Part shown: piece after piece, positions 38,425 to 47,799 of the stretch
Layout of the letters: each line of letters starts with the position of its first letter
Numbering within the stretch: the first letter of the stretch is position 1
DNA from: Powellomyces hirtus
Lineage: Eukaryota > Chytridiomycota > Chytridiomycetes > Spizellomycetales > Powellomycetaceae
Length of the DNA: 64,000 bases
Assembly (NCBI GenBank): GCA_025526995.1
Contig: JAHLKG010000007.1
Span: 992,001-1,056,000 of the forward strand
Reading direction: 5' to 3'
Notes under the pieces: generated by a model
Seen by the model: only the letters and a program-made list of their open reading frames with translations
Told to the model about the DNA's origin: nothing
The model's database searches: none
Program-made: the position numbers and the translations under genes

Positions 38425-39156
38425 TTTGCTTTTTTGACACGAGCGCAATGATTTTGGGAGTGAGCAATCTGCCTGTTGCGGAGGTCAATGCGAGGGGCAT
38501 CCCGACTTTTATGATGTGGTGAGGCGCCCGAACAACGACTGAATAGGTATGTGCGGGTTGACGAACAATAGCAATGAGGCTCCAGAACAACGACTGAATA
38601 GGTATATGCGGCGGCTGACGAACGATAGCAATGAGGCGCTTAAACAATATGCAGCATCCTGTCTGAAAGAAGACGGACCAGGCGAATTCCCAGACACGAA
38701 GTTTGCGTAATGGCGAGAGAGTAATTCAACCTATTTGACAGGAGGGCTCACTTTTCGGCAGTACCCTGTAAGCACCTAGAATCTACAGACGGTGCCAGTT
38801 CTGAATGCAAGCCCAAAACTATGTAGCAAGTTTGCCTAGCCTACTGTAGAAGATGACATCGTGGGAGGAATGTGAGCATTGCGGATGGAGAATACTCCAA
38901 GGACTCAACCCAACGATATTCGGGACCCTCGCGAGACGTGGTCAAAGTTAGCGTACAGCGATGTACAGTACCATGATCCCCTTTGACCACTTTTCGGACT
39001 TAGAAGGGCCCCCCCCCCCCCCCGTGTGAGACCAAATTCCCACAAGTAAGACCAAATCCCTGAACATCAGGCCACTGCGTCGTACTGGGACAAATCCGCA
39101 CCGGGAATTCCATTTTTCCAAGCTCCGTAAGTGATGGGATTCCATATCAGCAAACA
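38425..39156. promoter_or_regulatory. bidirectional promoter (GBP-like / ART-like)
   Basis: Gap of 732 bases between head-to-head genes. It holds a two-copy tandem duplication (38520-38631) and a C14 tract near 39009-39023. No TATA box was identified. Confidence 0.45.
38520..38631. repeat. two-copy tandem duplication, unit 55-57 bp
   Basis: The units start TGAGGCGCCCGAACAACG (38520) and TGAGGCTCCAGAACAACG (38575). Both contain GACTGAATAGGTAT and end in TAGCAA. A third partial copy (TGAGGCGCT) follows at 38632. It lies about 100-200 bases upstream of the GBP-like start codon. Confidence 0.8.
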
Positions 39157-40301
39157 ATGTCTTCACATGAGGTCAATGTTCGATATCAGGTTGCTCGTCT
39201 CGGGAAAGCGCCCTTGACTGTCGTCGCTGACGGTGGCTGCCCGAGTACTTATCAACAAATACTGGAAAAAATTGCTGATGTGGCCACGGTTGAAGTTGAG
39301 GAACTGGACCTTGTGGTACTGTATTGTGCTAGCAGACACGAGGTCCAGTCGCACAAGAGAAATGATCGCACCCCATCGGATCGAGAATACTTCCAGTTTC
39401 TCGTATCATATAAAGGAGAATCGTGGACGGTGTACGTAGATCAAGTTCCCAAAGAAACGCTCAAGGCGCGGAACCTACGCATTCTTGGAAGATCACTGTT
39501 GTATCGGGGCATTGACAATCAGAAATATATTAAGGCTTTTCGGCATTTTTTTTGAAGATGTAAGTAATAAACACTTTCAGGATTGCTATAAACCTAACTG
39601 GCTCCTTCAAGATTGAAGGGTACTTGAATCCTCAAGGCCACGTCGACTACCTCCGAACTGCCTGCTCCGAGCAGACCGTCTGGCAAAAGGCAGGGAGTAT
39701 CTACGAGCCCCTAGCCGGGTGGATGGGCTTCGGTGTCGCTGTCGATATCAAAAAGGAAGAGGAGATCTTTCGTGACTGGCACGTGTGCTTTCATTGTACT
39801 TCAGTGGAAGCCATCAGATCCATTGTCACCCACCGCACCATGGCACTTCCTGGTAGGTTGTTTTCAATGGAAATCGCACCTCGAAATAAAACAATGACCA
39901 TTTGGTTTGTCGTGTGAGGGCTCAGGGGATATACTGCTCGATGGTACAGAACTGAGAATTCCGACGCATCACACCCAAGGGCAACGCTACGTTTTTACGT
40001 CCCCATGTCTTCAATACTGTGCCCACTACGGAACGGAGCGTGTTTGGGAGAACAAAACGGTCCGTCTAGCGCTTCAGTTGCGGGTGCAACCTGGTAATGT
40101 GACCTACACATTTTTCTGTGGATAGACATTGAAAGAGTTCACCTCCATATTTGATTTGTAGGTTCATACACTGTTCAAAAGGACACATTGAGACATAAGA
40201 CTTCGTATCACAGTCGTTTTCCACCCAACGAGATCGAATGGAAAACAAATATTCGGGGTGCTGTGGTTGTGACTCGCATTCTTATGAAAATCGTCGAGTA
40301 G
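39157..40301 (+). CDS. protein with C-terminal ADP-ribosyltransferase-like domain
   Basis: Exon 1 (from 39157) encodes an N-terminal alpha/beta domain of about 130 residues (VNVRYQVARLGK, EELDLVVLYCAS) that resembles a beta-grasp fold but is not assignable. After a 52-base intron ending near 39611, the second part has YLNPQGHVDYL and then HCTSVEAIRSIV. Two more introns lead to RYVFTSPCLQYCAHYG and PPNEIEWKTNIRGAVVVTRIL, with TAG at 40299-40301. The order His / Tyr-rich FTSP block / late Glu followed by a hydrophobic strand parallels the H-Y-E core of PARP-like transferases. I infer the fold; activity is not shown. Exon 1 runs through eight T residues (39546-39553) that put a TGA in frame. Seven T would make the frame continuous, so the gene is either broken or mis-assembled here. 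Confidence 0.6.
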
Positions 40302-40971
40302 CCGGTGGTCTTCGCTATGATGACGGTAGCTAAGTCTCCCACACGAGCAGACGTCTAATACGGAAGAGAGGATATCACGTCGGATATCCCAATCTAACCG
40401 GCGTATTCACAGCAAGCGACGTGCATTCAGTATTGCAAGAGGGCTTAGATATTAAATGAGAGTCTTGGTTTTGTCACACCTATTATATATCATTCGATAG
40501 TTTGTAAAAAGATGTGATCGATTGAAAACCTCCACCGTTCATCACTCTTAAAAGCGCCGAGTACGTTGGTGATGTGACCACCTTTGATTTGATTGGATCT
40601 GACGATTTTATAGCAGGTGGGTTATGATTTGATAGATTGTTCTATTTACCAACGCGGTATCTTGTGTACGTCGGAGTCACTCACTCATCAGGTCTGTCCT
40701 ACTTTAATCCACCTTTACCTTCCGAAACCCACGAAGATCAGCTAGCCGTCTCTAGAGCTCTTCTGACATTTTTTTCCAGAAGTGTCATGCTCCCCGAAGG
40801 GTCTGATGCTGAAATCACCATCTACATCCTCCGGCAGTTCGAGACATCTATTGTGGGCTTTTGTAATTGTGCTAAAAACGGATCCATATAACGGACATGG
40901 CCATTCCCGTTACTTTGAAGGGGTGCGTTTGAAATGCAAATGCGCAACCTTTTCTTGGTACTGCTTTGCAG
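40302..40971. other. gap with one weak short frame
   Basis: An 84-codon plus-strand frame (40637-40891) has no recognisable domain. The rest is AT-rich. Nothing can be supported. Confidence 0.3.
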
Positions 40972-41611
40972 TCAGCACCCACATTTCATCTGGAAGAGGC
41001 AGCGCCTGATCCAGCGAGGGCTACAAAGTGACAATGAAATGATCCAGGCCAGTCCTTTTGCGCTGCAGCGATCCTCCATGAAAATGCCAGTTCCTACTCC
41101 TCGTAATTGCGGACACAGCTCGCATAGATTGAGAATCGTTTTTAAGTCGTTATCAATGTTTTGCAGTGTGCATCGATGCGCAGTGCCTGAAGTGATTCCC
41201 TTTCCTTCTTGTCCCACCTGTCCATAGACACTCCAACCCACTTTCTCTTCGTAGTTCCCGATGGCGACGTATCTGATCAGTGAGGCTCGGGCAGGAATCA
41301 TCTTTAGAGTGGCGTGAAGTTGAACACGTTGCTGGCCCGACCGGAGAAAGACGAAACGAAACTGGAAGGGAACTGCCAAGCGGCGCCATTGCCGGCATGC
41401 AAAACCAAAATTCTTTAGATCCGCTTGAGCCTGGTGCGTGGGCCAAGTGTAATGATACTCTCCGAGGCACTCTGAGCTGCTCGCTATAGGAATTGCTGAA
41501 GACTTGCTCCAGTACCAGATCGGGAAGTCGTGGAACGAGGCCGTGCGACACCATGACTGTTTGTTCCGATCGGACGAAGCGAGTAAGGGTGGGCGGGTTC
41601 GTGTGGGGCAT
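40972..41611 (-). pseudogene. F-box-like protein fragment
   Basis: The first frame (from ATG at 41609-41611) contains RLPDLVLEQVF, a typical first F-box helix. The second half of the motif, FGFACRQWRRLAVPFQFRFVFL, follows in a different frame, and no plausible intron joins them (candidate introns would be under 30 bases). The remainder, to about 210 codons, has no clear LRR or WD repeats and ends at TGA. F-box proteins recruit substrates to SCF ligases. This one looks truncated and frame-disrupted. Such genes are often expanded and decayed in accessory regions. Confidence 0.45.
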
Positions 41612-42408
41612 AGTTGTCTACGAAGGCTGCTTCAGTGTCGGTTACCTGCTGATACTCATGCGCACTGTTGTGAAGCGCGGCGTCGGGGTGGCTTGTACGA
41701 GGCGCAGTTCTTTGCAGTTTGTCTCACTATTGATAGAGTTATGTGAGACAAAAAGCGTGTACCACCTAGTATTACTGCAAGACAATCAACAAAGTCATGA
41801 GGACGCAAGATCGATGCTACAAGAACAAGCATTCTACCGCATTAGGCAACGAAGCATGGTAATGCGTGGCTGTTGTTGAAGTTTGGTGTTCAAGTTGGTC
41901 TTCGTATCATAATCATTGTGTCAGGCACGCGTCGGTCATCTTGGCCGTTGAGGACGTTGTGCGTCCAACGCGGGTATCACTTGCACACCCCCACGCGCTA
42001 GAGAATATAGACTCTCCGCTGGATTGCCTTGACATCAAAGTTGAAGGTTCAAACAAAACGCCTACTGCCTCACCACGATCTATCCGTTTCACAACAACCT
42101 TGATGCGCCTAGGCACTCTCGACTTCCGGCAGGCGCCTTGACTGTAGAGGTCGAACTCCACCGGTGTACATCTACGCTTTGCCGAGGCAGGCGCCTTGCT
42201 TGAATGTCCGAGGGCGTCGTGTCTGCCCATGGATGAGGTTGGAGCAGATGCGGCAGAATATGTTGGAATGGGGTAGAATGGAGCGACGCCGCAAATCGAG
42301 TCGCACCCTGTCGGCTCTGGATTCTGCATATAAAATGGGACGCCCGCGAAAGGTCCCTCGATGCTGTTTCACCACATCTCCCCTCATCGCAATCACACCT
42401 CTTGAATC
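41612..42408. other. intergenic, upstream region of the fungalysin gene
   Basis: No gene is supported. It includes the promoter of the protease gene, with a TATA-like box at its right end. Confidence 0.4.
42329..42335 (+). promoter_or_regulatory. TATA-like box of the fungalysin gene
   Basis: TATAAAA lies 74 bases before the start codon, in a good position for a strongly regulated secreted-enzyme gene. Confidence 0.5.
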
Positions 42409-44217
42409 ATGGTCAAGTTTCTCCGAGTCATCCTTGCTGCTTCCCTTCTGACGGCGGTCGCCGCTGCGCCTGTGGCCAAACAAGAGCTCACCTTTCCACA
42501 GCCGTTCCACCGCACCCCGGTCTTTGAATCATTTGGAAGCTCAGGGACCCCTGCGCCCGCTAACTTTGCGCGAACCTCTGGGGACGCAGACAAGGATGCC
42601 GCGTTAGCCTACATTGCTGGTCAAAGTGGCTTCAACACTGGCGACTTTGAGATCTCCAACGACTACATCGGCTCGAACGGATTGCGACACATCTACGTCA
42701 GGCGTGCCATCAGCGGTATCGCGGTCGCCAATCAAGTCGCGAACGTTGCCATTAATGACGGCAAGATCTTTTCTTTCGGCAGCAACCTCCCCGCCAAGAC
42801 AAGCTTCCGTGGTTCTGTCGAGGAACCAGCGAATGGATCCTCTGCCGCGGACGCCATCCAAATTGCCGAGCGGGCCTCGGGACTCAAGGCCAACCCGGAC
42901 ACCCTCGCCGTTCCATTTCAACGTTACATCGAGACGGCGGAAAATGAGCTGAAATACGTGTGGACCGTTCAAGTGAAGAGTGCTCCCGCGGACACAAAAC
43001 TTCAGTGGTATGAAGTGGACGTTGCCGTCGCTACCGGCGAGATCGTGCGGGCCACGAACTGGGTCAGAGAAGTCAAATACACTGCGATACCTCTGGCGTC
43101 ACAAACCTCGAAAGAAAACTACAGGATCGTGACTGAACCGCAAGACAAGAACGCTTCACCCAAGGGCTGGACAACGCCCGTTCAGGGTGTCACCGGGACA
43201 ATCGGAAACAACGCGGCGGCACGAACAAGCGCGGGGAAATTGCTCGCAGCGCTCAACAACGAACACTTTAACTCCATATACAACTTTGCGGCCGACCCGG
43301 TGGACCCCCGATATGCCTCAACAGGAAACGCATTCTATGTGGTGAACGCTATGCACGATGTTTTCTACCGGTATGGGTTCAACGAGAAGGCCGGCAACTT
43401 CCAGACCGACAACTTTGGAAAAGGTGGCGCAGGCAACGATGCGATCAAGATCACGCTGGGCTCCGATCAGACCGACAATGCCTTCTTCGCCACACCTCCT
43501 GACGGTTATGCCGGAGAAATGAGCCTCTACACGTTTACCCGTACCACGCCCAAACGCGACGCCGCTATGGAGAACGCGGTCATCATCCACGAGTATACCC
43601 ACGGGCTTTCGACTCGATTGACGGGAGGACCTGCGAACGTCAACTGTTTGGATGCACCGGAGGCTGGGGGTATGGGAGAGGGATGGGGCGATGTCCTTGC
43701 TATGCTTATTGCTCGGAAGGGTACTGACACCCGACAGACCGATTATGGTGTTGGCGCCTGGATCATGGGAACTCCGCGGGGCATCCGCTCCGAGCCATAC
43801 TCGACAGACATGACGCGCAACACCAAAAAGTACTCTACCATCGGCGCCAACATGGAGCCGCACGCGGTCGGTGAAGTCTGGGCGAGCATGTTGAACGAAG
43901 TCTACTGGAACCTGGTCGACACGCAAGGCTTCTCGGGCCGCATGGTAAACTCACCCGCGCCCAGCGAGCACAAGGGCGACGTGATGTTGATGTTTATCAT
44001 CTTGGACGCCATGGCATTGCAGCCGTGCAATCCGACATTCATCACCGCGCGGAACGCCATGTTCCAGGCTGACCAGGTCCGTTATGGGGGCAAGAACCGA
44101 TGTGCCATGTGGCGCGCGTTTGCCAAGCGAGGCTTGGGCGCGAATGCTGCGGCCCCCGTCGGCACGGCGTACAAGGATGACTTTGGTGTGCCTGTCGGTT
44201 GCGGGAAAAAAGCCTAG
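42409..44217 (+). CDS. fungalysin, secreted zinc metallopeptidase (family M36)
   Basis: Extracellular elastinolytic/keratinolytic-type protease. It is one exon of 602 codons. A signal peptide (MVKFLRVILAASLLTAVAAA) is followed by an FTP-type propeptide to about residue 220 and then the mature domain. The zinc-binding HEYTH is at residues 394-398 (His394, catalytic Glu395, His398). The third ligand, Glu424, is in GMGEGWGD. Length and motif spacing are normal for the family. Expanded fungalysin families are known in host- or detritus-degrading chytrids such as Batrachochytrium. The lack of introns contrasts with its neighbours. The frame is intact, so it is presumably functional. Confidence 0.95.
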   Translation: MVKFLRVILAASLLTAVAAAPVAKQELTFPQPFHRTPVFESFGSSGTPAPANFARTSGDADKDAALAYIAGQSGFNTGDFEISNDYIGSNGLRHIYVRRAISGIAVANQVANVAINDGKIFSFGSNLPAKTSFRGSVEEPANGSSAADAIQIAERASGLKANPDTLAVPFQRYIETAENELKYVWTVQVKSAPADTKLQWYEVDVAVATGEIVRATNWVREVKYTAIPLASQTSKENYRIVTEPQDKNASPKGWTTPVQGVTGTIGNNAAARTSAGKLLAALNNEHFNSIYNFAADPVDPRYASTGNAFYVVNAMHDVFYRYGFNEKAGNFQTDNFGKGGAGNDAIKITLGSDQTDNAFFATPPDGYAGEMSLYTFTRTTPKRDAAMENAVIIHEYTHGLSTRLTGGPANVNCLDAPEAGGMGEGWGDVLAMLIARKGTDTRQTDYGVGAWIMGTPRGIRSEPYSTDMTRNTKKYSTIGANMEPHAVGEVWASMLNEVYWNLVDTQGFSGRMVNSPAPSEHKGDVMLMFIILDAMALQPCNPTFITARNAMFQADQVRYGGKNRCAMWRAFAKRGLGANAAAPVGTAYKDDFGVPVGCGKKA

Positions 44218-44562
44218 ACTCGACTATAGACCACGACCTCTCGATCTAGATAGAAATTTTTGAATAGAGACTGGAAATCGTTAATTAGATACAAAAACTC
44301 GATACACGCAGTCGCTCACCGCTGGATAAAGTGGGAAAGGCTCACGCCGCATCATGACTGACTACATATGACGGCTCATTATAAACCTCCTTATAATGAG
44401 AGCAGATTATCAACATTAACCTAACCAGTCATAAGCTTCGCTAATAGGCTAATTCTATTTCTAAACTTATCCAAAGAAATCTAATTAAGGATGATTTAAA
44501 GTCCACGCGGAACCGGGCTTCTGACTGGGCAAATGCCGACAGAGCAGGCGACACTCTCAGTA
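44218..44562. other. intergenic between convergent genes, with hairpin
   Basis: AT-rich 3' flank containing the 44375-44400 palindrome. No gene was seen. Confidence 0.4.
44375..44400. repeat. perfect 10-bp inverted repeat with 6-base loop
   Basis: CTCATTATAA, then ACCTCC, then TTATAATGAG, lying 160 bases past the fungalysin stop. It could be a 3'-end hairpin or a relic of a small inverted-repeat element. Confidence 0.7.
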
Positions 44563-45501
44563 TCAAACGCAACCAGCCAAGGCACCGATGGCGAAGAACA
44601 TGAGTGTCGACCGAAGAGCAACCGAATCAACAAGGCGGCGACAAGAAGACTTGGCGTTGTACTTATGGCTGGCCTCCTGCACCTCAGGTGGCGTCAGCCT
44701 GTAAAAGTTGCTCCGCTGATAGGGTGACCCATCGACATTGGGAATAATCACAATGGTACCAGAGCTCACGAAGGTTTGAACGTTAGCACTTCCATTGCTC
44801 GCGTTTGTGAAAGCATCTGCAGCTGCGATCCAGCGCACGGTGAAATTTCCTTCGCTGGGCGTCAAAATGGGCAACACGGGCGAAGGGCCGTCATCCTAGA
44901 AGACTGAGGACCTTCCGCTGACTCCAATCGACGGAATTGTGCCTCGGCACAATGGCAATCCTCCCAGCCCTGAAACTTTGATATCGCCTGGAACAGTGTG
45001 GAAGCCATAGAAAGGGAGACCATCGTAACTTGCTTTTTGGTGGGCAGTCCTCGTCTTGGGATTACTCCGCTCTATGAGGTAGTCGCGAAACGCCCGGGAG
45101 GCGCTATGAGAAATGGTGACACTCGTGAACTTGAGGGCTCTGTTCTGGCGCAAAGCTGCAAATCTATTGGCAACGGGTCAGGGTGAATAGGATGCTCGCC
45201 TCTGTTGGGCTTCCAGTCGGCAAGCGGATCCCCAGTCGCATTCCAAAGAGTGGTGACTGACATTGATACCTCTAACATCTCTTAACGTCGTATGTTCCAA
45301 TGCAAACATTCGGAAGGCAAAGAGCTCGCCTTGAGTTACGACAAGTGGCGAACCGTCGGTAGGGGCAGAGACGCATGTGTTATTGATAACCTGGCACACG
45401 TAAATGGGCACCCACGGAGATTCGGGTGCGGCGAAGACACTGCCCACGATCGTGTGGACGACCGTCGTGGCAGCGAGGACACTAGACAGAAAGGAACGCA
45501 T
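44563..45501 (-). CDS. secreted protein, possibly GPI-anchored
   Basis: Starts MRSFLSSVLAATTVVHTIVG (ATG at 45499-45501), a clear signal peptide, followed by a Cys-containing ectodomain (VPIYVCQVINNTC). An intron (donor GTATCA near 45280, acceptor near 45161) joins ALRQNRALKFTSVTISHSA. Further on, an in-frame TAG at 44896-44898 interrupts the frame. An 81-base intron (donor GTTTCA, acceptor ending in that TAG) would remove it and keep phase. The last part has several Asn sequons (NFT, NAS, NGS) and ends in a hydrophobic tail (STLMFFAIGALAGCV) typical of GPI-anchor signals. I recognise no domain family. The model depends on the inferred weak donor. Confidence 0.5.
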
Positions 45502-46512
45502 TGGCGCTGATTTCGAACGTTGCAGTTGATAGCAGATGGAGCTCACGGGGGTTCGTATGACAACGCTCAGTCGACTTGTAACGGCGAATCTTGACAGCTG
45601 CTGTTTAGCGAACTACGGTGCCTGCAAACAGGAGGCATGGGAAGCCGTCTGGTTTATATGCAAAGGGTTATATGCAAACCGAGTAAAGCTAAATCTCAAG
45701 TGCCAGGAATTACAGCAGATCAACCATGTACTCGAGAGCGTGTCATCTTCTGACAGGAGCATGCATGCCTCCTGAGTCTCCGTCTGGCTCGATGTCCGCG
45801 AGGAAATGCGCAAACTGCAAACCCGTTTAGTATGATCTGCGTAAGCCCCTCGCGTTATCATACATCCAACGTCGATTTCGGCCGGAGTGATCAACCATAT
45901 ATTGCAGTCAGTCATTCTTCTGACAGGAGCAGACATGCCTCCTGAGTTTCCGTTTGGCTCGAGGTCCGAGGATGCCGCGTTACATATCGGTTCAGGCCAG
46001 AACCTTGATGAGGTCTTGACTGGCTTTTGAACGCGTACACTTCAATTCCTACATTTCTAACGCAAATACGCACTAAATTGTGCGTAACGACGGAGACTAT
46101 TTGAGCAGAGTCTTTGGTTCACTCTCTCATTCACAAGTTCCCACAAACCGACTATTTGTTTTGTGAAAGACTGGCCGAGTTGCGCGTGAACGCGCGCCAC
46201 TTGCAATGACATAAGCGTCTGCGCCAGGTGTTGTGGTATTTATTGACGGCCTTTGTTGTACATTGACAGTGTCACACTCATGTCCCACCGCTTATATTGA
46301 CTTGGTCAAATACCCGCAACAGTATGTTCTTGCTGCATACCCAGTGAAGTGGAGGCGGATATTCTGTGGCCGAGCTAGGAAGGAAGGAAGGAACACCGCC
46401 AAGGAATCACGGACGGACGCCTCAATTCTTGGACCACCTCTCTTCTCAACAACACTCCGCCCGCTCTCACCCTCAACCCTCACCCCGCGTCGGAGACGTA
46501 GTTGCGGCTGCA
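45502..46512. other. intergenic with direct repeat
   Basis: Holds a duplicated segment (45744-45798 and 45913-45968) and a short AGGA repeat near 46378-46391. No supported gene. Confidence 0.4.
45744..45968. repeat. direct repeat of about 55 bp, offset 170 bp
   Basis: Both copies contain CTTCTGACAGGAGC, then ATGCCTCCTGAGT, then TGGCTCGA. Spacing of the CTTC blocks (ending 45750 and 45920) is 170 bases. The copies differ at several positions, so the duplication is not recent. Confidence 0.7.
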
Positions 46513-47553
46513 ATGCCGTTGCGAAGAGAGCTGCTTACCGTGCAGAGTGCGCACGACCGTCATGTTCAACAAACCCGAACGCCGTATCCCTGGACAAGCG
46601 GACAAGAACTCGCTGCAAAGCTGTTGTTTGCCGGGGTTGGGTGCACGGTTGCCGCTTTCGCAACGAATCCCATCGATGTTATCAAAACGCGTCTGCAACT
46701 GCGCGGTGAAGGTGTGAAAGGAGCCGGCGCCTCTAGTTCCCCGCACCTGCTGCAACTTTCCCGTGACCTTGTACGGGTGGAAGGCTGGCGCGTGCTGGCT
46801 TTCAGCGGTGTCGCACCGGCGATGCTGAGGGAAGCCACCTACTCGACCATACGGATAGGATCCTATGATAGTTTCAAGGCGCTCATATCGCGCAAAGAGA
46901 GGTCGGGTCCGGGTGGAGATCCCTTCTACGTGAAAGTTATCGCTGGACTTGCCAGCGGCATGACCGGAGCATTCATTGCAAATCCAACAGATCTCATCAA
47001 GGTTCGGATGCAATCGCCACCATCGTCGGCACAACAAGCCATTGCCACTCCTGTTGGCAAGGTCTCTAGTAGTGTACGTCTATACCCATCTGTGTGGTCC
47101 GCATTCAAGAGCATCTACACCACAGAGGGCGGAATACCGGCTCTGTATCGGGGAGTGGGACCAACCACGGCTCGCGCGGGGTTGCTGACGGCATCCCAGC
47201 TGGCGAGTTACGATCACGTCAAGCACGATCTGCTTCGAACTGGATGGTTCAAGGAAGGCTTGTGGACTCACTTCTGTGCCAGCACCTTTGCCGGCCTTGT
47301 TTGCGCTTTCGTTACCTCGCCCGTCGATACCGTGAAAGTGCGTTTCATGAATCAACCTGTGGATCCGGTCACCAAACAGGGAATGTTGTATCGATCCGCG
47401 CTGCACTGTGCGACAAAGACGGTCAGCACCGAGGGATTTTTTGCGCTTTATAAAGGCTTCTTGATGTGCTGGATGCGTTTAGGACCGCATACGACAATAT
47501 CTATGATTATTTTCGAGAGACTGCGAGCCTGGACGGGCATTCATCCGGTGTAG
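46513..47553 (+). CDS. mitochondrial carrier protein (SLC25 family, UCP/dicarboxylate-like)
   Basis: Inner-membrane solute carrier of about 346 residues. The three carrier signatures are PIDVIKTR, PTDLIKVR and PVDTVKVR, each ending an odd-numbered helix. Repeat-linked segments are present (GVAPAMLREATYSTIRIGSYD, YRGVGPTTARAGLLTASQLASYD, YKGFLMCWMRLGPHTTISM). The pattern RIGSYD plus QLASYD is closest to the uncoupling-protein / dicarboxylate branch, but the substrate is not determined. The start is the ATG at 46513; the open frame extends upstream without another ATG. It is a single exon, and the stop is TAG at 47551-47553. Confidence 0.9.
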   Translation: MPLRRELLTVQSAHDRHVQQTRTPYPWTSGQELAAKLLFAGVGCTVAAFATNPIDVIKTRLQLRGEGVKGAGASSSPHLLQLSRDLVRVEGWRVLAFSGVAPAMLREATYSTIRIGSYDSFKALISRKERSGPGGDPFYVKVIAGLASGMTGAFIANPTDLIKVRMQSPPSSAQQAIATPVGKVSSSVRLYPSVWSAFKSIYTTEGGIPALYRGVGPTTARAGLLTASQLASYDHVKHDLLRTGWFKEGLWTHFCASTFAGLVCAFVTSPVDTVKVRFMNQPVDPVTKQGMLYRSALHCATKTVSTEGFFALYKGFLMCWMRLGPHTTISMIIFERLRAWTGIHPV

Positions 47554-47799
47554 AAAAGTAACTTCCTGCGGTATGCCCAGCAGGCGCAGTAGTGTAGTTA
47601 GTCTAGCCGCGGTAGCCATAGATGCAATAGAGAATGAACCGTAAGTAAAGGACTCAAAAGAGGCTTTTTCTCAAGCGTGCAACGGAAGCTTGTCGATGAT
47701 TTTCGTCGTGTTTTTGCTCAGGTGGGGCACAATGGCGTTGGTAATTCGCCGTGAGACAAACAACATTGGAGATGGATCGCATGCAAATTTGACCAGGGG

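Noticed and set aside
40637..40891. 84-codon plus-strand frame
   Set aside because: No domain, no neighbouring splice structure; not distinguishable from chance.
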